Assembly (NCBI GenBank): GCA_905612385.1
Contig: CAJQRR010000003.1
Span: forward strand, 1-13,332
Origin: an uncultured Candidatus Pelagibacter sp.
GTDB lineage: Bacteria; Pseudomonadota; Alphaproteobacteria; Pelagibacterales; Pelagibacteraceae
Direction of reading: 5' to 3'
DNA: 13,332 bases
A program made the position numbers and the translations under genes. Positions within the stretch are counted from its first letter, which is position 1; the number at the start of each line of letters is the position of its first letter. Under the pieces are notes generated by a model. It was not told the DNA's origin, did no database searches, and saw only the letters and a program-made list of their open reading frames with translations. Positions 1 to 7,440 of this stretch are shown piece by piece.

Positions 1-116
1 TTCGATAAAACTTTGAATTTTTCACCATATATAATCTGAGAAGTAACTTCAGAAACTTTGGATGGTTTCTTATAAATATTTGATAAAGGTTTTTTATAAA
101 AATAATTACTTTTCAC
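1..116 (-). CDS. N-terminus of an SH3-domain NlpC/P60 (C40) cell-wall peptidase, cut by window edge
   Basis: Only the first 38 codons are present; the gene continues past base 1. Reading the minus strand from a GTG at 116-114, the peptide begins MKSNYFYKKPLSN and contains SEVTSQIIYGEKFKVLS. That 'SEVTSQ..YGE.F.VL' pattern is typical of the N-terminal bacterial SH3 domain found before the catalytic domain in alphaproteobacterial NlpC/P60 endopeptidases, which cut peptide stems of peptidoglycan. The start is well constrained: an in-frame TAA lies three codons upstream (123-125), and there is no other ATG, GTG or TTG near it. No Shine-Dalgarno is seen. The gene overlaps the 3' end of the upstream AmpG-like permease by 11 bases, so it is probably translated from the same message. 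The Cys-His catalytic part lies outside the window, so the family call rests on the SH3 pattern alone. Confidence 0.6.
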   Translation of the reverse strand, partial: MKSNYFYKKPLSNIYKKPSKVSEVTSQIIYGEKFKVLS

Positions 117-1482
117 GTAGCTTTAGTTTATCTTTAATAAACCATAAACAAATCAAAGAAGGTATTACCATAACAGCCGTTAAGATGAAAAATACTCCCC
201 AATCACCATTTAACCAATCCACCAAAGCACCAGATGATGATGCGAGTGTTGTTCTGCCTGCCGTTCCAATCGAGGCAAGTAATGCATATTGAGTTGCTGT
301 ATAGGTTCTGTCTACTAGCAGTGAAATAAACGCAACAAATGCTACTGTCGCAAAAGCTGCCGCAATATCATCAAATATGACCGCTACAGCAAATAATAGT
401 TCAGATTTATCACTCCATGCCAAGACAGTAAACAATAAGTTTGTTGCAGCCATTAATATACCAGCAACAAACATTGCTTTTAAAACTCCAGACCTAATTA
501 CAAAAAGCCCACCCAACAATGTAAAGATAACTGTAGTTACCCATCCCAAAGTTTTTGAGTAGATAGCTATATCACCTTTAGAAAATCCTATTTCTTTATA
601 AAATACTATCGACATTCGCCCAAGAAAAGCCTCACCAATCTTAAATAAAAAAATAAAACTTAAAATTCCAATTGCAACTGAAAATCCATTTTTTTTAAAG
701 AAACTTAGTATTGGACCACCCAACGTACTGCTGATCCAAGCAACAAACGTAGTTATAATATTTTTTGACCCAAGTTTATTTGCTATTAAATTGTCAGTCT
801 CTTTTTGCTTAAGCCGCCTATCTGTGTTGAGTGGCTCATGAACAAACATCAATCCTACATTCATTAAAATTACCACAACACCTAAAATTAAAAATGTGAT
901 TTGCCAGTAATTGCTAACACCAATATTTTCTAAATATTGAGCAGCAAACAAAGCTATTACACCACCCAGTTTGTATCCACTCCACCACCCAACAACTGCC
1001 ATAGCTGCACCAGCAGCCATTGATTTGCTTTCATCCACACCTATTTGTTCAATTCTTAAGGCATCAACAGTAATATCTTGTGTGGCTGAAGCTATGGCAA
1101 TAATTAAACCAACTGTAATTAAAAGTGCTAAGTTTTCAGTTGGGTTAATAAAGCTCCAAGTAACAAGGCAAATTAAAATTGCAATTTGCATTAATACTAT
1201 CCAGCCTCTTCTATGACCAAGTTTTTTTGTTAGGTATGGTATTTGAAGTCTGTCAACAAGTGGTGCCCATAAATAGTTAAAAGCGTAAACTGCAAATATT
1301 AAACCTGCCCAACCAATTGTTGATCTACTCAACCCCTCTTCCTTAAGCCATAAACTCAAACTACTTCCTATGAGCACCCAAGGAAACCCCGAGATAGCCC
1401 CAAGCAATAATATTCTAAGCATTCTTTTATCTAAGTAGATAGAAAAAGTTTCTGAGAGTGATTGTTTTTTTATTTCAATCAT
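106..1482 (-). CDS. ampG: AmpG-family MFS permease (muropeptide uptake type)
   Basis: A 458-residue inner-membrane protein with about 12 hydrophobic segments. It carries hallmarks of the AmpG branch of the major facilitator superfamily: GFPWVLIGSSLSLWL near residues 32-46, WAPLVDR at 72-78, GHRRGWI at 89-95 and ATQDITVDALRIE at 133-145. AmpG proteins import GlcNAc-anhydroMurNAc peptides for cell-wall recycling; in SAR11-type cells the substrate is inferred, not shown. An upstream in-frame ATG at 1497 would add five residues, but the ATG at 1482-1480 has a perfect GGAGG (1491-1495) eight bases upstream, so I chose it. With that start, two bases separate it from the trkH stop. The neighbouring SH3/NlpC-P60 peptidase downstream fits a murein-recycling or remodelling role. 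Other MFS substrates cannot be excluded. Confidence 0.8.
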   Translation of the reverse strand: MIEIKKQSLSETFSIYLDKRMLRILLLGAISGFPWVLIGSSLSLWLKEEGLSRSTIGWAGLIFAVYAFNYLWAPLVDRLQIPYLTKKLGHRRGWIVLMQIAILICLVTWSFINPTENLALLITVGLIIAIASATQDITVDALRIEQIGVDESKSMAAGAAMAVVGWWSGYKLGGVIALFAAQYLENIGVSNYWQITFLILGVVVILMNVGLMFVHEPLNTDRRLKQKETDNLIANKLGSKNIITTFVAWISSTLGGPILSFFKKNGFSVAIGILSFIFLFKIGEAFLGRMSIVFYKEIGFSKGDIAIYSKTLGWVTTVIFTLLGGLFVIRSGVLKAMFVAGILMAATNLLFTVLAWSDKSELLFAVAVIFDDIAAAFATVAFVAFISLLVDRTYTATQYALLASIGTAGRTTLASSSGALVDWLNGDWGVFFILTAVMVIPSLICLWFIKDKLKLREK

Positions 1483-1484
1483 AA

Positions 1485-2930
1485 TTAATTCCTCCAAAAT
1501 GAAGGTAGAAACAATACTAGTATAGCAAACAATTCTAATCTACCCAAGATCATTCCGAGACTTAAAATCCATTTAGATATTTCGGGTATATTTGAAAAAT
1601 TGCCATTAGGGCCAATTGTAGAGCCTAACCCTGGGCCAACATTGGAAATTGATGTAGCCGCACCTGAGATTGAAGTTACAAAATCTAAACCACTTAAAGA
1701 TAAAAATGCCGTTATCAAAAAAAATATAACCAAGTAAAGAAAAATAAAAGAGATGATTGAAGCCATAAATTTATCATCTACTTTATTTTTATCATATTTA
1801 ATTACAAATATACCTCTTGGATAAATAATTTTTTTTAATTGATTAACAATAAATAAATATAAAATTTGAATTCTAAAAATTTTAATTCCACAAGTTGTTG
1901 AGCCAGCACAACCACCAATAAACATTAGAGTTAAAAAGAAAATTAGTGGAAAATTCCCCCATCCATCAAATTCTCCAGTGACATATCCCGTACCAGTTAA
2001 GATAGAAATAACGTTAAAAAAAATTACTCTTATATTAATTTGAGAAAAATCTTTATTTTGAAAAAGTGAATAAATAAAAAGTAGAATAATTGAAAAAATA
2101 ATTATCTTAATAAATGATTTAATTTGGACATCAGAAGTAAATATTTTTTTATTACCATTTAAAAATTTTATATAAGCTATGAAAGGTAGGCTACCTAGTA
2201 TAATAAAAACCATCGATGATATTTCAATGGGTAAACTATTAAAATATCCTATAGATTCATTATAATTCGAAAATCCACCCGTTGCTATTGTAGTCATGGA
2301 GTGAGTTAGGCTGTCGAAAATATTCATACCAAAAATTTTATAGGTAACAGCACAAAGTGTTGTTAACACCAAATATACATAAATTAATCTAAGAGATATT
2401 TCCTTAGATTTTGGTAATAACTTTTCTGAAGAATCGTTACTTGAAATCTTAAATAACTGCATTCCCCCAACGTTCATTATTGGCATTAGAGTTATTGCCA
2501 TTACAATAATACCAATTCCTCCTAACCATTGAAGCATAGCTCGCCATAAAAGTATTGATCTAGGGGCGCCTTCTAAGTTTGAAATAATTGTAGATCCAGT
2601 AGTAGTAATACCAGACATACTTTCAAAAAAAGAATCAGTAATGGACAGTTCAAGAGTAGAAAAAATAAAAGGTAAAGACCCAAATATTGCAATACTCAAC
2701 CAAGAAAGAGCGGTTAATAAGAATGCTTGTTGTAAGTTTAGCTTTTTGTCATGGTTTAAATTTGTCAAAAAAAATAAAACACCAAATATTATTGAAATTA
2801 TAGAAGCCCCAATAAAAGAAGAATCTAGTTCAGAATAAATAAATTGGGCTAAAATTGGAATCATCATAGAAATTCCAAGAATAATTTGCAAAACACCCAG
2901 GGTAAAAAAAACAGTTTTATAATTAGACAT
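1485..2930 (-). CDS. trkH: Trk-type potassium uptake protein TrkH
   Basis: A 481-residue membrane protein of the TrkH/KtrB superfamily, the K+-translocating subunit. Four pore-loop filter segments can be seen in order: TTTGST at 109-114, TIATGGFS at 214-221, TGTGY at 312-316 and NVGPGLG at 430-436. The repeated M1-P-M2 units are separated by hydrophobic segments. Other family sequences include GGIGI near 137-141 and GGCAGSTTCGIK at 339-350. The length matches TrkH (about 480). TrkH normally works with the cytosolic NAD-binding regulator TrkA; no trkA is in the window, so it must lie elsewhere. This is the first gene of a minus-strand run with the AmpG-like permease (two-base gap) and the partial peptidase. 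It diverges from lysK across 90 bases. No Shine-Dalgarno is visible before the ATG. Confidence 0.93.
   Translation of the reverse strand: MSNYKTVFFTLGVLQIILGISMMIPILAQFIYSELDSSFIGASIISIIFGVLFFLTNLNHDKKLNLQQAFLLTALSWLSIAIFGSLPFIFSTLELSITDSFFESMSGITTTGSTIISNLEGAPRSILLWRAMLQWLGGIGIIVMAITLMPIMNVGGMQLFKISSNDSSEKLLPKSKEISLRLIYVYLVLTTLCAVTYKIFGMNIFDSLTHSMTTIATGGFSNYNESIGYFNSLPIEISSMVFIILGSLPFIAYIKFLNGNKKIFTSDVQIKSFIKIIIFSIILLFIYSLFQNKDFSQINIRVIFFNVISILTGTGYVTGEFDGWGNFPLIFFLTLMFIGGCAGSTTCGIKIFRIQILYLFIVNQLKKIIYPRGIFVIKYDKNKVDDKFMASIISFIFLYLVIFFLITAFLSLSGLDFVTSISGAATSISNVGPGLGSTIGPNGNFSNIPEISKWILSLGMILGRLELFAILVLFLPSFWRN
1491..1495 (-). promoter_or_regulatory. Shine-Dalgarno GGAGG that fixes the AmpG-like start
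   Basis: The minus strand reads GGAGG, then AATTAATT, then ATG (1482-1480). The site lies inside the last codons of trkH. It favours the start at 1482 over the in-frame ATG at 1497, which would place this site inside the coding region. It is one of only two clear Shine-Dalgarno sites in the window. Confidence 0.8.
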
Positions 2931-2939
2931 TTTGATAGA

Positions 2940-2967
2940 ACATTATTTTATGGTAAATAAATTTCAA
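2940..2967 (-). promoter_or_regulatory. candidate promoter for trkH
   Basis: On the minus strand TTGAAA (2967-2962) is followed, after 16 bases, by TAATGT (2945-2940). This predicts transcription starting only a few bases before the trkH ATG. The -10 match is modest and the spacer is AT-rich, so the hit could be chance. Confidence 0.25.
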
Positions 2968-2980
2968 CTCTATAAGAGTT
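2966..2980. repeat. short perfect inverted repeat in the trkH-lysK divergent spacer
   Basis: AACTCT (2966-2971), a three-base centre ATA, then AGAGTT (2975-2980). Perfect six-base arms sit about in the middle of the 90-base region between two divergent genes, next to the candidate trkH -35. It could be an operator for a dimeric regulator or a chance palindrome in AT-rich DNA. Confidence 0.4.
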
Positions 2981-3020
2981 AATAATAACACCTAATATAA
3001 GATATTTCTTATTAAACAAA

Positions 3021-4583
3021 GTGATTGAAAAAGAAAATTTAGATAAAACTAACGCATGGCCTTTTGTTGAGGCTAAAAAAATGTTGCGTGAAAGAAAATC
3101 TTTTATTGAGAAAAAAGGTAAAATTATTTTACAAACTGGCTATGGACCAAGTGGATTACCCCATATAGGTACCTTTGGTGAGGTAGCAAGAACATCAATG
3201 ATGGTTAATGCGCTAAAACAACTTACGGATATTCCAACAGAAATTATAACCTTTTCAGATGACATGGATGGTTTCAGAAAAGTTCCTGAAAATGTACCTA
3301 ATCAAGAGCTATTAAATAAAAACCTTCATAAACCTTTAACTCAAGTACCAGATCCATTCAAAAAATTTTCAAGCTTTGGTGAGCATAATAATGAAATGTT
3401 AAAAGATTTTCTAGATAAATTTAAATTTGAGTATAGTTTTAAAAGTTCTTCAGTTCTCTATAAAAGTGGTTTTTTTAATCCAACGCTAAAATTAATTTTA
3501 GAAAACTATCAGGGTATCATAGATATAATTCTTCCAACACTTGGTAAAGAAAGACAAAGAACCTACAGTCCCTTTTTACCTATATGTCCAGATACTGGTA
3601 AGGTTTTAGAAATTCCGGTTTTAGAAATCTTAAAAGAAAAATCTAAAATTATCTTTGATAATAATGGAAAAAAACTTGAAACAAGTATTTTAGATGGACA
3701 TTGTAAATTGCAGTGGAAAGTGGATTGGGCTATGAGGTGGTATGCTCTTGATGTAGATTTTGAAATGTATGGAAAAGATTTAATAGAAAGTGCAATATTA
3801 TCTTCAAGAATAGTTAAATTGATTGGCAAAACAAACCCGTCTGGTTTTGCATATGAACTATTTTTAGATGAAAAAGGTGAAAAAATTTCAAAGTCAAAAG
3901 GTAATGGGATCACTATTGATCAGTGGTTAGAATATGCGTCTCCTGAAAGTCTTTCATTGTACATGTATCAAAATCCTAAAAGAGCAAAAAAACTATACAA
4001 AGAAATAGTTCCAAAAACAGTTGATGAATATTTAGATTTTGTGGAAAAAGCTAAAAATCAAAATGAATTACAGTTATTAATGAATCCAGTTTGGCATGTG
4101 CATAATGGATTAATTCCTAAAGAAGATACTATTATGAGTTTTTCAATGCTTTTAAATTTAGTGGAGGCAAGTAACGCAGATTCCAAGGAATTACTTTGGA
4201 AGTTTGTAAAAAAATATAAAAAAGATATCTCAGAAAAAGATCATATAATTTTTGATAATTTAATTGGCTACGCTATTAAATATTTTAATGATGTAATCAA
4301 ACTGCAGAAAAAATATAAGAAACCAGATTTAAACGAAAAAATTGCATTAGAGGCCCTAGTAAAGACTCTTGATGATTGTAATGATGCAATGTTACCTGAG
4401 GATATTCAGACATTAATTTACTCAACTGGAAAAGAAAATGGATATTCAGAAAATTTACGTGATTGGTTTAAATTGATTTATGAAGTCGTATTTGGAGATG
4501 AAAATGGTCCAAGAATGGGCTTTTTTATAAGCTTCTTTGGAGTTAACGAAACTAAAAAATTAATAACAGAAAAAATAAAATAA
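3021..4583 (+). CDS. lysK: class I lysyl-tRNA synthetase
   Basis: A 520-residue aminoacyl-tRNA synthetase that charges tRNA-Lys. It belongs to class I (Rossmann fold), unlike the class II LysS of E. coli. The HIGH-type motif is GPSGLPHIGTFGEV, with HIGT at residues 48-51, and the KMSKS-type motif is KISKS at 288-292, followed by KGNG. Length and the conserved segment ITFSDDMDGFRKVPENVPN near 77-95 are characteristic of class I LysRS. This form is known from archaea and scattered bacteria including alphaproteobacteria and spirochaetes. Translation starts at GTG with no Shine-Dalgarno; no alternative in-frame start is seen just upstream. The stop overlaps the pyrD start by one base (TAATG), implying co-transcription and probable translational coupling. 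No class II lysS occurs in the window. Confidence 0.93.
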   Translation: MIEKENLDKTNAWPFVEAKKMLRERKSFIEKKGKIILQTGYGPSGLPHIGTFGEVARTSMMVNALKQLTDIPTEIITFSDDMDGFRKVPENVPNQELLNKNLHKPLTQVPDPFKKFSSFGEHNNEMLKDFLDKFKFEYSFKSSSVLYKSGFFNPTLKLILENYQGIIDIILPTLGKERQRTYSPFLPICPDTGKVLEIPVLEILKEKSKIIFDNNGKKLETSILDGHCKLQWKVDWAMRWYALDVDFEMYGKDLIESAILSSRIVKLIGKTNPSGFAYELFLDEKGEKISKSKGNGITIDQWLEYASPESLSLYMYQNPKRAKKLYKEIVPKTVDEYLDFVEKAKNQNELQLLMNPVWHVHNGLIPKEDTIMSFSMLLNLVEASNADSKELLWKFVKKYKKDISEKDHIIFDNLIGYAIKYFNDVIKLQKKYKKPDLNEKIALEALVKTLDDCNDAMLPEDIQTLIYSTGKENGYSENLRDWFKLIYEVVFGDENGPRMGFFISFFGVNETKKLITEKIK

Positions 4584-5635
4584 TGTTTTCAAAATTCAGA
4601 TCACTAATTTTTAAAATTGATCCTGAAACCGCTCATAATTTAGCAATTAAGTCTTTAAGATTAAATTTGACACCAAATTTAAGGGATGAAAATAAAGATA
4701 ATCCAATGTTCAAGACTAAACTATTTGGCAAAGAAATAGATAACCCAATTGGAATGGCAGCTGGATTTGATAAAAATGCTGAAGTTTATAATTCTTTATT
4801 TAAACTTGGATTTGGGTTTGTTGAGGTGGGGACCGTTACACCACTTAAGCAGTATGGAAATCCAAAACCAAGAGTATTTAGATTGGTGGAAGACGAAGCA
4901 CTTATAAATAGATTGGGATTTAATAATTTAGGATCAGAAAGTGTAAGCAATAGAATTCGATCAAATTTGAATAAGGGTTTATTAGGAATTAATATAGGTC
5001 CAAATAAAGATAGCGATGATAGGTTAAATGATTATTTAATTGGTCTTAGAACTTTTCATGATATCGCTGACTATATTACAATTAACATTTCCTCACCTAA
5101 TACAGAAAACTTAAGAAGTTTTCATGATGAAACTAAATTTGATGAATTAATGAATTTAGTTAAAGAAGAAAAAATTAAGCTTAAATCCAAAATACCAATT
5201 GTTGTAAAAATTTCTCCTGATATTTCAGATGAACAAATTGAAGTATTAAGTAAAATATTGTTAGAACACAAAGTAAGTGCAATAATTGTTTCAAATACAA
5301 CTGCGGGAAATAGAGGTAAATTAAACAATATACTGAAACATCAAAGGGGTGGTTTATCTGGAAAACCTCTTGAAGAAGAGGCTAATAAATTAATAAGTAA
5401 GTTTTACAGATTATTAAAAAATAAAATTGAAATTATTGGAGTAGGTGGTGTGGACTCAGGAGAAAGTGCACATAGAAAATTTTTAGCTGGTGCAAGCTAT
5501 GTTCAATTATATACTGGTATGGTTTTTCAGGGCCCCAATATTGTTGGAAAAATAAAAAAAGAGTTAAAAGAAATATTAATTACTGATGGGATCAAGAATT
5601 TTAGAGAAATAATAGGTAAGAAACAGCCTAATTGA
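4583..5635 (+). CDS. pyrD: dihydroorotate dehydrogenase (quinone), class 2
   Basis: A 350-residue FMN enzyme that oxidises dihydroorotate to orotate in pyrimidine synthesis, passing electrons to membrane quinone. Class 2 is supported by the N-terminal helical extension (FSKFRSLIFKIDPETAHNLAIK), which docks the enzyme on the membrane and is absent from class 1. Active-site segments are all visible: NPIGMAAGFDKN around 54-65 with Lys64, GTVTPLKQYGNPKPRVFRL, NISSPNT at 168-174 with Ser171 as the predicted class 2 base, VVKISPD, SNTTAGNR, GGLSGKPL and the phosphate-binding GVGGVDSG and GASYVQLYTG segments near the C-terminus. It starts within the lysK stop codon (TAATG) and has no Shine-Dalgarno, so translation probably depends on ribosomes leaving lysK. 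The pairing with lysK looks like genome packing, not a shared pathway. Confidence 0.96.
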   Translation: MFSKFRSLIFKIDPETAHNLAIKSLRLNLTPNLRDENKDNPMFKTKLFGKEIDNPIGMAAGFDKNAEVYNSLFKLGFGFVEVGTVTPLKQYGNPKPRVFRLVEDEALINRLGFNNLGSESVSNRIRSNLNKGLLGINIGPNKDSDDRLNDYLIGLRTFHDIADYITINISSPNTENLRSFHDETKFDELMNLVKEEKIKLKSKIPIVVKISPDISDEQIEVLSKILLEHKVSAIIVSNTTAGNRGKLNNILKHQRGGLSGKPLEEEANKLISKFYRLLKNKIEIIGVGGVDSGESAHRKFLAGASYVQLYTGMVFQGPNIVGKIKKELKEILITDGIKNFREIIGKKQPN

Positions 5636-5646
5636 AGCTAATAAAC

Positions 5647-5675
5647 TTGACGAGGTCACAAACTCATCTTATATA
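5647..5675 (+). promoter_or_regulatory. sigma-70-type promoter for rpmB
   Basis: TTGACG (5647-5652) and TATATA (5670-5675) are separated by exactly 17 bases. This is the best housekeeping promoter match in the window and fills the only spacer in the lysK-pyrD-rpmB run. Transcription is predicted near base 5682, about seven bases before the rpmB ATG, giving a very short leader. Confidence 0.65.
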
Positions 5676-5688
5676 GGCACTAAATATT

Positions 5689-6012
5689 ATGTCTAAAAAA
5701 TGCGAATTAACCGGCAAAATACCTATGAAAGGTCACAATGTTAGTCATGCTAACAATAAGACTAATAGAAGATTTTTACCAAATTTAAAAAAAACTAAAT
5801 TTAAAAGTGAACTTTTAAAAAGAAGTTTAACTTTAACGGTTAGCAATGCAGGTGTTAGATGTGTTGATAAAAAAGGTACTTTTGATGAATTTTTAAAGAC
5901 CGCAAGAAATAAAAATATATCACCAAGATTAAAAAAATTAAAAAAAAGTATATTAATTAAGTCACCATTCGTAAAAAAAGCACCCAAAGTTTCCCCTAGT
6001 AAATCAGCTTAA
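5689..6012 (+). CDS. rpmB: 50S ribosomal protein L28
   Basis: A 107-residue, strongly basic protein of the large ribosomal subunit. The N-terminus [10 protein letters not shown] and the following [19 protein letters not shown] are the L28 signature, and the middle contains [23 protein letters not shown]. The protein is longer than the 78-residue E. coli L28, with a Lys-rich tail of about 25 residues ending in SPSKSA; alphaproteobacterial L28 proteins are usually near 95-100, so the length is only slightly above the expected range. It has its own promoter just upstream, which suits a highly expressed gene placed after less abundant enzymes. The stop overlaps the next gene's ATG by one base (TAATG). 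Confidence 0.96.
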   Translation: MSKKCELTGKIPMKGHNVSHANNKTNRRFLPNLKKTKFKSELLKRSLTLTVSNAGVRCVDKKGTFDEFLKTARNKNISPRLKKLKKSILIKSPFVKKAPKVSPSKSA

Positions 6013-6566
6013 TGAAAAAGTTTTTTATACTACTCTCATTTATAATGGGAGTTATTGTTTTAACTTCAAATTATTTAGTACAATTTCCAATCAACTATTA
6101 TGGTTTGGAAGAAATATTAACTTATGGAGCTTTTAGTTATCCAGTTGCATTTTTGATTACAGATTTAGCTAATAGGTCTTATGGTAAGTTTGTAGCTAGA
6201 AAAATTGTTTATGTTGGTTTTATTATAGGGATTGTATTTACTCTTTTCTTTTCAACAAATTTTGCAGACTTAATTTCAGTCAGAATTGCCATAGGTTCAG
6301 GCACAGCATTTATGGTTGCACAGTTGTTAGATGTCCAAATTTTTGACTATTTAAGAAAAAAGAAATGGTTTGTTGCTCCACTAACTTCATCGTTAATTGG
6401 ATCTACTGTTGATACATTTTTATTCTTTTCTATCTCATTTTATGCAACTGGAATACCATGGGTTACTTTATCTCTAGGTGACTTAGCAGTTAAAATATTT
6501 GTTGCTTTAGCAATGTTGATTCCATTCAGATTATTATTGGGAACTCTTAAAGCTTCAAAAGCTTAG
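6012..6566 (+). CDS. yhhQ: queuosine precursor transporter, YhhQ/VUT family
   Basis: A 184-residue membrane protein with about six hydrophobic segments. Family features include SNYLVQFPIN at 19-28, GAFSYPVAFLITDLANRSYGK at 39-59 (broken by the membrane boundary), AQLLDVQIFDYLR at 103-115 and APLTSSLIGSTVDTFLFF at 122-139. YhhQ-type proteins take up 7-deazaguanine precursors (preQ0/preQ1) of queuosine, the tRNA wobble modification. No queuosine biosynthesis gene is nearby, so the pathway state of this organism cannot be judged here. The ATG overlaps the rpmB stop, so it is probably expressed from the rpmB promoter. Its stop codon overlaps by four bases the stop of the convergent ureohydrolase gene. 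Function is from family knowledge; the precise substrate is inferred. Confidence 0.85.
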   Translation: MKKFFILLSFIMGVIVLTSNYLVQFPINYYGLEEILTYGAFSYPVAFLITDLANRSYGKFVARKIVYVGFIIGIVFTLFFSTNFADLISVRIAIGSGTAFMVAQLLDVQIFDYLRKKKWFVAPLTSSLIGSTVDTFLFFSISFYATGIPWVTLSLGDLAVKIFVALAMLIPFRLLLGTLKASKA

Positions 6567-6595
6567 TATAAAAATTTATAAGATAAAATTTTATA
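6550..6595. repeat. two small inverted repeats at the yhhQ/ureohydrolase convergent junction
   Basis: AAGCTT (6550-6555) and AAGCTT (6559-6564) form a six-base stem with a CAA loop across the end of yhhQ. Then TATAAAAATTT (6567-6577) pairs, with one bulged A, to AAATTTTATA (6586-6595). The stems lie inside coding sequence of one or the other gene and are mostly A-T pairs. They could serve as a weak two-way terminator, or simply reflect AT-rich codons (the protein end reads YKILSYKFLY, a small internal duplication). Confidence 0.25.
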
Positions 6596-7438
6596 AGCAA
6601 GTTTAGCTACTAAAAAGTTATAAGAATTAAAACCTTTTATAGGCGAAAGTTCATTTATATCTGCACCAACAATATTAGAATTTTTTGCAGCTATCCGTAT
6701 AATATTTAAAGTTTCATCCCATAACAGTCCACCTGGTTCAGGCGTACCTGTTGCAGGCATAATGCTAGAGTCTAATCCATCAACATCAAATGTTAGATAA
6801 ACTGTTTTATTCTTTATCATCTTTTTAAATTTTTTTAGGTCCCATTTACTTTTGTCTTTTGCCCAAAAGATATTAATTCTTGATGAGTTTTTTTTTAAGA
6901 ATGGTATTTCACTTTGAGATATATTTCTGATCCCAAATGAGATTATTGAAACATTTTTATGATCAAGACATCTCCTAATAGCTGAGGCATGAGAAAATTT
7001 TTCTCCATTATAGCTATCTCTTAAATCTGCATGTGCATCAAAATGTAGTAGGCATATTTCTTTGTGTTTTTTTACAAATGGAGCAATACATCCAGGTGTT
7101 ATTGAGTGTTCCCCACCAAAAGTGATTGGAAATAATTTTTTATCCAATATTTCTTGATTTATATCAGACATTTTTTTAAGAGCTTTCTTAATGTCTTTAT
7201 CAATTTTAAATGGTTTTAAAGTTTTAATTCCAATTTTTTTATAGGGTTCACAATGTAATTCTTCATCATATAACTCAACTTGATGTGATGCTTTGATAAT
7301 TTCTTTAGGGCCATTACGAGTGCCACCACCATAACTAACAGTTTTTTCTAAACCAAATGGAACAACTACTACTTTTTCTTTAAAATTAACATCATTGTCA
7401 ATTCCTAGAAAACCGTTTTTATTAGAAAGATATTTCAA
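6563..7438 (-). CDS. speB: ureohydrolase, agmatinase family
   Basis: A 291-residue manganese ureohydrolase that removes urea from a guanidino compound, classically agmatine to putrescine. All six metal-ligand positions are seen: His111 in GGEHS, Asp134, His136 and Asp138 in DAHAD, and Asp218 and Asp220 in DVDGLD, followed by the family segment MPATGTPEPGG at 227-237. The start codon is TTG (7438-7436), because no in-frame ATG exists before residue 90 and TTG sits three bases after the preceding stop. No Shine-Dalgarno is visible. It is the last gene of a tight operon with the decarboxylase and DHS-like genes, two bases separating it from the latter. No arginine decarboxylase lies in the window, so agmatine may come from elsewhere, or the real substrate may be a guanidino-polyamine made by its neighbour. 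The ureohydrolase family call is firm; the substrate is inferred. Confidence 0.88.
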   Translation of the reverse strand: MKYLSNKNGFLGIDNDVNFKEKVVVVPFGLEKTVSYGGGTRNGPKEIIKASHQVELYDEELHCEPYKKIGIKTLKPFKIDKDIKKALKKMSDINQEILDKKLFPITFGGEHSITPGCIAPFVKKHKEICLLHFDAHADLRDSYNGEKFSHASAIRRCLDHKNVSIISFGIRNISQSEIPFLKKNSSRINIFWAKDKSKWDLKKFKKMIKNKTVYLTFDVDGLDSSIMPATGTPEPGGLLWDETLNIIRIAAKNSNIVGADINELSPIKGFNSYNFLVAKLAYKILSYKFLY

Positions 7439-7440
7439 TT

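Noticed and set aside
106..1216. Open frames on the plus strand across the AmpG-like gene, and similar ones antisense to trkH, lysK, pyrD, rpmB, the ABC gene and polA
   Set aside because: They lie wholly inside well-supported genes, have no recognisable domains or start signals, and their composition fits reading the opposite strand of AT-rich coding DNA.
5689..6012. L28 with an abnormal C-terminal fusion
   Set aside because: The tail is a short Lys-rich extension. Alphaproteobacterial L28 proteins are generally longer than that of E. coli, so this is near normal.
6567..6600. Tandem repeat at the ureohydrolase 3' end
   Set aside because: The near-repeat encodes the plausible C-terminus YKILSYKFLY and is only two copies of about 13 bases; it needs no explanation beyond AT-rich codons.
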